From assembly GCF_905147365.1 (NCBI RefSeq), contig NC_056416.1, forward strand, positions 2,190,001 to 2,254,000: a DNA stretch of 64,000 bases. The letters run 5' to 3'. A model generated the notes under the pieces. That model was not told where the DNA came from. It searched no databases and saw nothing but the letters and a program-made list of their open reading frames with translations. The position numbers and the translations under genes are program-made. Below, piece by piece: positions 37,401-46,407 of the stretch. This DNA comes from Aricia agestis (Eukaryota > Arthropoda > Insecta > Lepidoptera > Lycaenidae). Within the stretch, counting starts at the first letter, position 1. The number at the start of each line of letters is the position of its first letter.

Positions 37401-40400
37401 CTGTCATATTCCGCAGAAAAACAATGCAAAGGAACATTAGGAATATGATTTGACTACGTACTACTTTTTACTGATGATAAAAGTCGTGTGCCAGTGAGTT
37501 AGCATAAATAGCGCCATCTAGCGGAGGAACGCTTGGCTATTAACATTATTTGTATTCTTAAAACTGGATTTTCTCTACAAGTATTACAAAATATAATTAA
37601 TAATACTAAGTTTTTCGATCATTTGGGCAATACACACAATGAATATAACAAGATTTAACAAAATAAAGACTTGAGAGGTGTCAAGGGGACATCCGGATGG
37701 AACGAAGTTAAAAAAATCATAACTGGCTTGCTTTCTATGAAAGAGAGAGAGAGAAAATGAGAGAGAGACAGACAGAGAAACACGCGGACGCCGCACGGTT
37801 TACAACTATAGCAAAAAAAAACAGACATAGATCAAGATAGAATATGCGGTATCTATCCTGATCTATGTCTGTGGCACAAAGTGTCGGTCAAAAAGTGTAG
37901 TTACAGCTTTTTCCGTCTAGCCCCCTTTCGCAACGCGCGCTAAGGAACTTCGTTCCAATACATAATGTAATACAATTTCAGTCGCATGCCGGCGGCGACG
38001 ACGTCCGGTGCCGCGCGCAGCTGGCTGGAGGCGCAGCTGGCCGCCAGCGAGCACCTGCGGCTGGCGCGCGAGTACCGACACTGGCACGCCGCGCTCTTCG
38101 CGCACCTGCTGACACACGGTGAGTGCTGGCGCCAGCGCTGGCAAGGATCTAGGCCAGCATTACCATCGCTCTACATCTAGAAGTTACGACACGAAGCGGC
38201 AGAGCCAATGATGCAAAGTGCTTGTGCCAAAACGGACAACATATTTGCAACCTTCATTTCTGTTGTCCCGTTTTTAATCAATGAGTTTCTAAAATACTAG
38301 AGTAGCAATGTCTTACAAAAGATTCTCAGAAATGCGTAACCACTTTTTTGTTGAAAAGACAATGTCAAGTCATATATTCGGTATGTCATTATGTATGTGA
38401 GATATGCCTGCAGGCATCTTCGAAGTGGCAACGCGTTGCTACCGTAAATTTCCAATCTAGTTACGTTAGTAACATAGAATATCATTGTTTTTAATATAAT
38501 TCTTTATTTTAAGTCGCTTTTTAACATCTAAGGTCATTAGCGAGTTTCATCTATTGTCAAATTCTAATGCTAATAGGACCTATAATTACGAAAGATCACT
38601 TCGTCACTACGTTTGCAAGTAATAACGACGCTGTTGTGAATTACGAGGGCTGCTATTTATGTATCCGGAATTAAAAAAAGAAACAAACATATATCATTTA
38701 ATATGGTTTTATTGCTTTTCAAAATATTCGCCGCGATGATCGACACACTTTTGCATACGCTGGAACCAATTTTCATAGCACTTTTTCCATTCTGATTGAG
38801 GTATCTCCAAAACGTGCATTTTGAACGCATCAACAGCCTCTTCGCGGCTCGAAAAACGTTGACCACGTAATTTGTTCTTCGCGTATGGAAATAAAAAGAA
38901 ATCGTTAGGTGCCAAATCAGGGCTGTACGGCGGATGACCAGTCAATTCGATCTTTTGACCCTCCAAAAACTGAGTTGTTTCAGCTGAGGTGTGACAGCTA
39001 GCATTGTCGTGATGTAATATGATTCTGCGTTGTCGGTTGTCCTTTCTTATTTCTTCAAAGACTTCTGGTAAACAAATGGTCGTATACCATTCAGAATTAA
39101 CCGTTTTACGATTCTCTAATGGCACTGTAGCCACATGTCCATTAATTCCAAAAAAACAAGCGACCATTTGCTTCAAAGTACTTTTTGCACGAGTAACTTT
39201 TGTTGGTTTCGGCTCATCTTGGAACACCCACACCGTTGACTGTTGTTTAGTTTCGGGGTCATATGCATAGATCCAAGATTCATCACCTGTGTAGATATTA
39301 TAAACGGCTTTTGACGTACCACGGTTGTATTTTTTTATCATTTTTTTGCACCAATCGACACGAGCCCGTTTTTGATCGATTGTCAAGTTGTGCGGAATCC
39401 AACGCGAACATATTTTTTTTACAGCCAAATGTTCGTGTAATATCTTATGTATGCTCGTCATACTTATGCCTAAGGACGCCTCTATCTCGCGATATGTAAC
39501 ATGACGATCACGCATTATTAGTTCCCGCACAGCATCTATATTTTGTGGGACAACAGCTGTTTTTGGGCGACCTTCTTTATTTTCATCCGTGAGCATAGAC
39601 CGCCCACGATTAAACTCACTGTACCAGTGATAAACAGTGGTTTTTGATGGTGCTTCATCTCCAAAAGTTGCGGTGAGTTGAATAAAGCACTGTTGTTGAT
39701 TTAGCCCACGCCGAAAATCGTAGTAAATCATTGCACGAAAATGTTCACGCGTTAAATCCATGGCAAATGAAGACACGCAATTTTCAAAATGACGCCACAA
39801 TGGAAAAATAATTGACAGTCACATGAAACAAAATGTATTCTTCAACCAAAGAGTTCTATTTTCAAATGTTGTAATTACTTTTTAAATATTGTTCTTGTAA
39901 GTGGCCAGTTCCGGATACATAAATAGCAGCCCTCGTAACTGGTCAAGCTAAAGAATATAATAAGTAACAGAAGAGAATGGCACACGAGTGATGTATAAAC
40001 GAGTGATGTATAAAATCTCCGGCGTTACGCGCCGCAACTACTAAAGATCCTATTCTAAAGACTATAGAAACCTAATTATATTTAAATATTTAATAATAAA
40101 ATATAAGCCAGTCTGTACTGACTAACGACTGCCGTGTGTTCAGGTACGGAGGAGCAGGTGCGGTGTATGCTGGACGACATGTTGGGGCCGGCGCACTGCA
40201 CCTCCACGCCGCTTAAGTGGCAACCAGATGTGCTGGTAAGTATAGTATTTTGTAAAAAAATAAGGCTAGTAGCTTCCTTACTTATAAAAATATTCACACA
40301 ATGTGTAAATCTATACTAATATTATAAATGTCTGTCTGTCTGTCTGTCTGTAATGAAATTTTGTATACAGATAGTCTAAAGCCTGAGAAAGGACATAGGC

Positions 40401-41706
40401 TACTTTTTTACTGGAAAAAAGGGTAGTAGGGGGGTGAAAATACGAAAATTTGTTCAAATTAACTTAGTTCCAAAAATTCATACTAGATAGCGCCGTGCGT
40501 CTCTTACATCGCGCTAACTTTTGCCCAACATATTTCTATAAGAGGTGGTATCATCATACATTCGAGTTTCGATTTTTTTCGATTGTTATTTCCTTTTTTA
40601 CGTTATTTAATAAGTCAGTACTTTATATTATATACAGTGACGTAACCTTAAACCTATCAATGATAAATAGTTTATGGGTAAAGTTGTGTAATTGGGGAGC
40701 TAAATAAGCTTTAAAATTTGGCATAAAATATAAAGTTTAATTTAAAAAATGAAACATTATGTGCACACTGCACAGCTGTTTCGATTTAAGGGGTACCAGG
40801 GTTTTTTTTATAAAAGCTTTTGACACCAATTTTGTTGACATCGCGCGCTATAAACTGAAGTCCACGCGGACGAAGTCGCGGGCAACAGCTAGTAATTGTA
40901 TATAATGTTCTTCTAAGAGGCATGAAAATATTTTGTGGTGTATCCATTTTGTCACCATTTTAGTAGAAATAACTACTTACTAATTGAAATAATAGTTACA
41001 CAGTGGAGAGAGATTCACAATAATTTGCCTTTGTCTATCAAGCGCTTTTTCCAGTGTAATAAAAAAGGAAAAAACATTTTACAGCTTGGTATTCTGTAAA
41101 TAATTTACAATATTGTTGTATTAACCATACGTGGGAGAGCCATGCTTCGGCACGAATGGGCCGGCTCGACCGGAGAAATACCACGTTCTCACAGAAAACC
41201 GACGTGAAACAGCGCTTGCGCTGTGTTCGCCGAGTGAGTGAGTTAACCGGAGGCCCAATCCCTTACCCTATTCCCTTCCCTACCATCCCCTATTCCCTTC
41301 CCTTCCCTACCCTCCCCTATTACCCTTTTCCCTCTTAAAAGGCCGGCAACGCACCTGCAGCTCTTCTGATGCTACGAGTGGCCATGGGCGACGGAAGTTG
41401 CTTTCCATCAGGTGACCCGTTTGCTCGTTTGCCTCCTTATTTCATTAAAAAAAAAAGATGTGTCGCATCAGTCATCACTCACTCTCCTCCTCTCTCACAA
41501 CTTAGCTGAAACTAATTTGATACAAAACTAGCACTCCCTGACGACTTTTTACTTAATTTTTATCATTCCAGGGTATAAAGAAGCATGACATTCTAGAGGA
41601 GATGCTCACACTGCTAGTCCAGAAACTCCGCTGGCAGAGACTGTACACAGAGTACTCGGACCAACTCAACGACCTCAAGAAGTCCACCATGGTGAATGGA
41701 CATTGA
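28477..41706 (+). CDS. Hira: HIRA histone H3.3 chaperone, 20 exons
   Basis: Scaffold of the HIR complex, which deposits histone H3.3-H4 onto DNA independently of replication, in the nucleus. Exons: 28477-28513, 28584-28757, 28948-29109, 29290-29447, 30195-30303, 30920-31080, 31525-31693, 32044-32138, 32535-32681, 33064-33206, 34028-34180, 34430-34628, 35039-35141, 35469-35624, 35942-36088, 36701-36797, 37238-37360, 37982-38118, 40144-40235, 41572-41706. They total 2697 nt and 898 residues; all phases close. Domains: WD40 propeller 1-355 (starts MKLLKPSWVNHD, as in animal HIRA), ASF1-binding B-domain at 429-448 with RRITP at 437-441, basic linker, Hira C-terminal domain about 600-854, and an EYRHW stretch in exon 18. 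Shorter than human HIRA (1017), mainly in the linker. Exons 12, 14, 15 and 17 are extremely GC-rich. Three splice junctions carry tandem duplications. Confidence 0.95.
29529..29868. mobile_element. hAT-like MITE in HIRA intron 4
   Basis: Terminal inverted repeats of about 40 bp (GATTTATATGTAAATACCAT common to both ends, two mismatches overall). Flanked by GTCATTATT at 29520-29528 and 29869-29877. Its 3' part was later copied in the 245-bp tandem duplication. Confidence 0.7.
29729..30218 (+). repeat. Perfect 245-bp tandem duplication spanning the HIRA exon 5 acceptor
   Basis: 29729-29973 and 29974-30218 look identical base for base. The unit carries the end of the MITE, the rest of intron 4, the acceptor TTACTTGTCAG and the first 24 nt of exon 5. 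The second acceptor (exon start 30195) is the functional one. Using the first (start 29950) reads into the duplicate and reaches a stop at TAG after TTCATGTCCATA. Confidence 0.85.
30537..30690 (+). mobile_element. RTE-type LINE 3' end in HIRA intron 5
   Basis: Same family as 22797-23030: CTAGCTATTTGGCCGAGCTT at the left and CATGAAAATCGTTGGAGCCG at the right, without the GATC expansion. Confidence 0.6.
30700..30885. mobile_element. GC-rich MITE-like element in HIRA intron 5
   Basis: AGTGGCGGCCTTAC at the left and GGGCCGCCAC at the right. Internal repeats of GCGAGGCCC-type words. Edges are approximate and no target duplication was resolved. Similar words occur at about 47150-47450 in the kinase intron. 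Confidence 0.45.
31146..31433 (-). mobile_element. tRNA-derived SINE in HIRA intron 6
   Basis: The minus strand starts GCCTTCGTCGTCCAGTGGTT, continues with an A-box-like and a B-box-like GTGGGTTTGATTACC at tRNA spacing, then a longer non-tRNA body ending near 31146. A degenerate relative lies at 7247-7440. Confidence 0.65.
32658..32891 (+). repeat. 26-bp minisatellite that repeats the HIRA exon 9 splice donor
   Basis: Starting from the exon 9 end, the word AAGCCTGCAG recurs at 32684, 32710, 32736, 32762, 32788, 32814, 32840 and (diverged) 32866, exactly 26 bp apart. The 13-mer AAGACGGTAAGCC, which is the true donor at 32681/32682, is copied unchanged at 32760 and 32812. A weaker GTAAGCC is at 32864. 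The donor at 32760 would lengthen exon 9 by 78 nt in frame without a stop. Confidence 0.9.
33318..33365 (+). other. Possible cassette exon: duplicated ASF1-binding core of HIRA
   Basis: A tandem copy of the last ~45 nt of exon 10 and its GTGAGT donor lies 159 bp downstream. It reads YRITPVFIPLTMADA, against RRITPVFIPITMADA in exon 10. Taken from the AG at 33316-33317 to the donor at 33366, it is 48 nt long, starts and ends in phase 2, and would insert 16 residues between exons 10 and 11 without breaking the frame. Within the 14 codons from R-I-T-P on, four differences are synonymous and one is Ile to Leu. Whether it is spliced in is unknown; the acceptor is mediocre. Confidence 0.5.
33453..33752 (+). 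mobile_element. LINE 3' end in HIRA intron 10
   Basis: CTGCTGTCCCAGCAACGCTG at the left, then TATTTCGCCCATATTATTTT, closing with AAAATCAGTAAAGCCGTTTC. About 300 bp; a second copy lies at 36290-36600 in HIRA intron 15. Confidence 0.65.
35341..35379. repeat. Hairpin in HIRA intron 13
   Basis: Arms of 18 nt starting CGTAATTTTAATAATTAA, 3-nt loop, one mismatch. Confidence 0.65.
36290..36600 (+). mobile_element. LINE 3' end in HIRA intron 15
   Basis: Same family as 33453-33752 (TATTTCGCCCGTATTATTTT ... AAAATCAGTAAAGCCGTTTC), truncated at its left end. It ends about 100 bp before exon 16. Confidence 0.65.
37821..37872. repeat. Hairpin in HIRA intron 17
   Basis: ACAGACATAGATCAAGATAG pairs with CTATCCTGATCTATGTCTGT across a 12-nt loop, with one mismatch. 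Confidence 0.7.
38644..39935 (-). mobile_element. Complete mariner transposon with perfect terminal repeats
   Basis: 1292 bp. The 27-bp terminal inverted repeats (start CGAGGGCTGCTATTTATGTA) are identical at both ends and are flanked by TA on each side (38642-38643 and 39936-39937), the mariner target duplication. It lies in HIRA intron 18, in the orientation opposite to the gene. Confidence 0.95.
38709..39761 (-). CDS. Mariner transposase, intact
   Basis: DNA-cutting and joining enzyme of a Tc1/mariner element. The Met at 39761 (MDLTREHFRAMIYYDF) is the usual start for this group and gives 350 residues; the frame stays open for 13 codons upstream. The N-terminal helix-turn-helix DNA-binding part ends with the linker GRPKTAV. 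The catalytic triad is complete: Asp in TGDESWIYAYD, Asp in HHDNASCH, and Asp in YSPDLAPNDFFLFP, with exactly 34 residues between the last two (DD34D). With perfect ends it looks structurally complete; activity cannot be judged from sequence. Confidence 0.93.
   Translation of the reverse strand: MDLTREHFRAMIYYDFRRGLNQQQCFIQLTATFGDEAPSKTTVYHWYSEFNRGRSMLTDENKEGRPKTAVVPQNIDAVRELIMRDRHVTYREIEASLGISMTSIHKILHEHLAVKKICSRWIPHNLTIDQKRARVDWCKKMIKKYNRGTSKAVYNIYTGDESWIYAYDPETKQQSTVWVFQDEPKPTKVTRAKSTLKQMVACFFGINGHVATVPLENRKTVNSEWYTTICLPEVFEEIRKDNRQRRIILHHDNASCHTSAETTQFLEGQKIELTGHPPYSPDLAPNDFFLFPYAKNKLRGQRFSSREEAVDAFKMHVLEIPQSEWKKCYENWFQRMQKCVDHRGEYFEKQ
40311..40893 (-). mobile_element. RTE-type LINE copy in HIRA intron 19
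   Basis: On the minus strand it starts CTAGCTGTTGCCCGCGACTT and ends in an ACAG microsatellite followed by ATTTATAATATTAGTATA, the standard layout of lepidopteran RTE-like insertions. No open frame. Confidence 0.65.
41129..41456 (+). mobile_element. High-copy lepidopteran SINE-like repeat, copy 3
   Basis: The most complete of three copies: ACGTGGGAGAGCCATGCTTC at the start, variable CCCTATTCCC minisatellite, GCACCTGCAGCTCTTCTGAT, GGTGACCCGTTTGCTCGTTT, then an A-tail at 41447-41456. It lies about 115 bp before HIRA exon 20. Confidence 0.8.
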
Positions 41707-43362
41707 TATATTGTGTGGATTGTACACTCAGTGTGACAGTGAAACTAAATTTTGTAGAGGATTACACAATACGACTAACGAATCAGTAATGTTCTTGAAA
41801 GTCCACAGAAACTTGATTACGCGCCTGTGAAGTGTTATTTGAAATCACTCTAAATTGTGTGCGCCTGAATTGGTCTAACTTTATAGTTAGATAGTCAACT
41901 CTATTACTTATACTTTATTATTTAGAGAGTCTAAAGAAGTTTGAAAAATGAGTGCTGAAGAGAAAAATATAATATAAATTAATTGTGTATGATCTTAGTT
42001 GGAGTGAGGATGCTAAAATAATGAAAAGTTGGGGACGTTTCACGATATTTTAGAATGTTTAGAATAGATAAAGCGTAAACAAATTGTAACATTATCTTAT
42101 GCCGTAAACAGTTTCGTTCCAATCTGTTTTCAACCGACTTCCAAAATGGAGGATATATTATATCGACACTGCTCCGAAACAATATCAAAATTGTATTATT
42201 ATTTAGCAAAATCAAGAAAAAAGAAATTTTACTGCTTGTGGAGTGTTGTATTATTGTTGAGTCATATTGTGAGATTTAGATATTGTTCCTGTATTGATGA
42301 TAATCATAAAAATTGTGGTGGGAAATTGAGAAAAGAGTTAAATATATTCCTTTTGACCGACTTCCTATTAAGGAGACGGGTATATGTATTAAGAATTTTT
42401 ACGATGATGTTATGAACATGTTACTATTTAAAAAAGTATTTCGCAGTAAATGATTTATATACTACTACGATACAAAGCAGAATTATTTCAATATCTTCAT
42501 TGAAGTTAAAGCATTTGAGATGGCCTTCATTTTAGTTTTTGCAGAAAAGTGAAAAGTATTTTCCATGAAAAATAATATAAAAAAGATAATAAATAATAAG
42601 TAAATTCTTAGTTGTTTTGAAAATCAGTTTCACAAAACCCAATTTCATTATTTATTGTAGCTAGAACAGTAGAATAAGTAATCTGTAAAAATAACAGCAA
42701 TAAAAATTCGTCTCTGATATGTACGATTTTGAAATAAGAAGACAAAGTGCACAAGACTGTAACTGTTGTAATTGTGTTTTGATTGGTTTTTGAAATGAAT
42801 ATGCTGCCAATGTAGCCTTTATTTGTAAATAGATATTATTACGATTGTATTTGCATATTGTAACTTTTATACTTTGTCTAAAGACTGTTTTGTAGTATTA
42901 AAATACAATGATTTGATTCATGATTGTATTTTCTCAGACAACCATTAAACCCTTTATTATATTTTCCCTTATTTTCAACGATAGAGGAATTAATATCTGC
43001 GTCAAAAAAAAAACAATGTTTATATAGCTATGGTGTTGGTACACTGATGCTGCAAACCAAGAAAAATCTGTTAAAACATGGTCTATAAAATTAAATTAGC
43101 ATTAAAATTTTGAATCCCTTTTCTCTCTTTTTAAAAAGATAACACGAGGTTTTTTTTTTGCTGAAGGCAGGTCAAGTAGCCCTGATGTCACTGCGACCAT
43201 TAAGGATCTATTGTGACTCCTTCGCATTAGAGTACCATCCCCAACCCAATGCTGCTCATAAATTGAACGATGTGGTTGGGGTTGGTGCCACGAATTTCCT
43301 CTGTGGATGAGTATTCGTAGCGACCAAGGTGCCTGTTCCTGCTTTGTAGTAGAGCAGCGATA
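41707..43362 (+). other. HIRA 3' flank: probable 3' UTR, then a dispersed repeat
   Basis: AATAAA candidates at 42588 and 42699 could end the HIRA transcript; neither is decisive. Two AAGTCGGT-type repeat words occur near 42130 and 42355. From about 43140 a segment starting TTTTTTTTTTGCTGAAGGCA and ending GTAGTAGAGCAGCGATACC (continued at 44475 after the inserted hAT element) looks like a high-copy repeat of unknown class. Confidence 0.45.
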
Positions 43363-44474
43363 CAGTGTTGCCAACTATGGGGATTTCCCACTAAATTTAG
43401 TGGGAAAAAATAAATTTAGTGGGTTTTTAGAGGGTAAAATATTTTGGGGATATTTTTGGGGATAAAAATTTTGAAGAATGGAATACTTTTTTTAATAACA
43501 ACCTTAAAGTGGCTCGGAACTTTGCCGGGAGTGATCGTGACGGACGAAAATTCAAACGAAATGCCACTTTATGACATAGGCTATAGGTTTCATTTTACTC
43601 AACCACTAGCTTTTACGCCGCTGCCGGCGGCAGCATGGGTCGCCACGCTAAATATGTCAGTAGAAAATGATACCTATATTCTATGTCATAAAGTAGCATT
43701 TTATCTGAATTTTTACCGGTTGCGGTCGCTCGCGGCATAGATCCGAAAGCCATCTTTAAGATGGAACTGCCGCACAAAGCACATGTCGCTATAGTCTTTT
43801 GAGTCGTACCAGCTGACAGTAGACTGACAGCTTATTATATTTGTTGTCGTTGTATACAATATGCAATGAAAAAAAATATTGAAGTATGTATTTAAAATAT
43901 GGAGGGTAGATGGAGGAGAACTATCTTATATGAGGGATATTTGAAAAAGTGTCCAGCTGTATGCAGTAAATAACAGTTGAAAAATCCTCCAAGAGTGGCG
44001 CTAGCTGCAGCAAAGGGTATGGAATGAATGTAGCCGTTGGTCACAAAATATAAATATATATTATTTAAATAGTATTTAAATTTATTTAAATAAAATATTT
44101 TGAAAAATATAACCTAAAATAGCTGAAATAAAAGCTGCTAAATGATTTAAAATTTACCCTGTTGCTACTGTAGCGTTACCCTAATTTAACGCATTTCAGC
44201 GGACACTTTTTATATACAGAGATAGTTCTCCTCCATCTACACTCCATAATTTAAAAACTGCTGGCCTGTTTGTTTGTTTGGCCTGTTGAAGGTGTATTTC
44301 AGCGTTTTGAGCGCTTAGTAGAACGTATGTTCTACTAAGCGCTTTTATTATATTTAAATTTTCTTGGGGTATCCCAAGAAAATTTAAATATTTTGATTTT
44401 TTTGTTTTGGTTGAAATTTGGTGGGTTTTGAAGTTGCTTCAGGAGGAAAACGTTTTGAATAGTTGGCAACACTG
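43363..44474. mobile_element. hAT-like element, 1112 bp, 8-bp target duplication, with nested foldbacks
   Basis: Ends CAGTGTTGCCAACT and AGTTGGCAACACTG, flanked by exact CAGCGATA at 43355-43362 and 44475-44482. Internally it carries a foldback at about 43559-43705, a second MITE-like inverted repeat at 43899-44248 (ATGGAGGGTAGATGGAGGAG and partner), and two short perfect palindromes at 44310-44343 and 44352-44389. No transposase. Confidence 0.8.
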
Positions 44475-44513
44475 CAGCGATACCTAGATCATAGATATAA
44501 CACGTGGTAGTTA

Positions 44514-44559
44514 TTATCACTACACACACCTACCGTGAGTAGGTGTGTGTAGTGATAGT
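44514..44559. repeat. Hairpin with ~20-bp arms
   Basis: ATTATCACTACACACACCTA pairs with its inverted copy around CCGTGAG. Confidence 0.65.
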
Positions 44560-46407
44560 CAATCAATTCATCATTTCATCATCATTCATCACAAATCAAT
44601 TACAAATATTCAATGATTAACGCAAACACTGTAAGGATACAAGGATCAGGTAACAAAGTAAAAGCAACAAGTATTATATCACAATAATTTATTTTTACAT
44701 GAGTAACGATCACAACAGCTCGCAATCAACCGAGTCCAGTTAAACAATGTTAAAAATTAAACATTTACTCCTGAAAAAAATATACAAAGCTCTCCCACGA
44801 GGGTGGTCCCTCGGTAGCGTAGTATCAGGTGATCTGGAGCTCATTGTAAACATTCACTATACAACAATTACCCTATCTATTCAACAACCCGAAGCGGTCA
44901 CTCAAAGTGATAAAATTTCATATCGAACATCAAACATGATCAACAAGTACACATGGCGGGCGGCGGCCGGCGAGCGAGCAAAGTGCAGTCATAACAGACT
45001 TTTTATCCGATTCTAAGATACTAATATAGCGGAATGATGATTATTATCGTTCGTATATTTTAGAGCAGTCAATTTGCATTTATTTTAATAGTTCCCACTT
45101 CCCACAGTGAAGTTAGAGCCAAAAAGTAACTGGCATTAGACATGAGCGCTATAACACTGCGACGTGTCAAATCCCGTTCTCGATTTCTAACTTCGCTATC
45201 AAAATTATCGAATGCAAGTTGTCACCCAGTTTACACATCGAATCGGCCGTCAACTGTCGTCGCTCGCTCGTCGCGCGTCGTCACAAATTTTGGTCCCAAG
45301 CGGGCGCGGCAGTGAGCTGCACGTTATCTAAAACTCTTATCATCTACGCGATCAATTGCCTAAGTATATCCGGATGGCCGGAATAATTTAACCGTCCGAC
45401 CGCGAGTACAGTTTTGTACCGTGCCGCAGGATGCGATTATGCGAAGCGGGCCGTAACACGTATAAATAGACTTCGTAAGAACACTTAGCTTTAGTACAAC
45501 AGCTCGAACAACCTGCGAGTAACATTACAAGTAAAGTGGGCTCATAATTCATTAACAGAAGGGCAATTCCAGTAACGCGTGATATAATCCTGTCTTTTCG
45601 CTCGCGCTCGATTTGACGCGGGTGTGACCGAAACAACATTATGTGATATAATAGTTACGAACTTGGAATTCATTTAAAGGTGTATGTACAATTGCGAATC
45701 GATGTCTTACATTATTTTTGTACTTAGATAACGCTTAAATCTCTTACAATTCAAAACTAGTACAATTCATTTACCTAAAAACCTAGCAAATACTTTCCTA
45801 GCTATCCCTTCTCATTTAAAATTTGACGCTTCAAACACAACAGCGTGCCGCGCGTTCGCATAATCGAATCTCTACGATATAAAAATATACAAATCGTCTT
45901 AAACTACTCTTATTTACATGGGCGGGGGGATCCCCCCTCGCACCGACGGTTGTGCGTGTTCCTTCGTATACGTCGATGCGAGTTCATTAAAATAATACGC
46001 AAAAATCCGCTTCACTAGTCACAAAACTTACGACGAGTCTGACACAACAGTTCACAACACTGAGCGCTCTTGGCGCCTCGATCCTGCATCTTGAATCTCA
46101 GTGCTTGCGACTTCCGCTCGTCGTTATTCTCACCATGGAGCCGCTATATTCTCCTCCAAGCTTTAGCTTTTACATTAGTACCGTAAGCGCGGTTACATTA
46201 TTAAGGCACTATCTTTGAATTCCGATTTTCTCACTGGGTCAGAAGCGCTTCTCAAACGTCCTTCTACTCGACGGTAAGTCGATATCGCCTCCTCGTTTGT
46301 CCACATCATGGTCGACTTTATAGTAGTCGTGTTCGGCGCAACTCGACGCCGCAGTGCGCAGGGGGCCGCTGCTAGGGCCGGTGGGGCCGCAGGCAGCAGA
46401 GCGCGCG
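44560..46407 (-). other. Region downstream of the kinase stop; probable 3' UTR
   Basis: No exon recognised. Kinase transcription runs leftward into this segment, and several TTTATT words on the plus strand (for example near 45079 and 44688) are possible poly(A) signals. GC content rises toward 46.1-46.4 kb. Confidence 0.4.
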
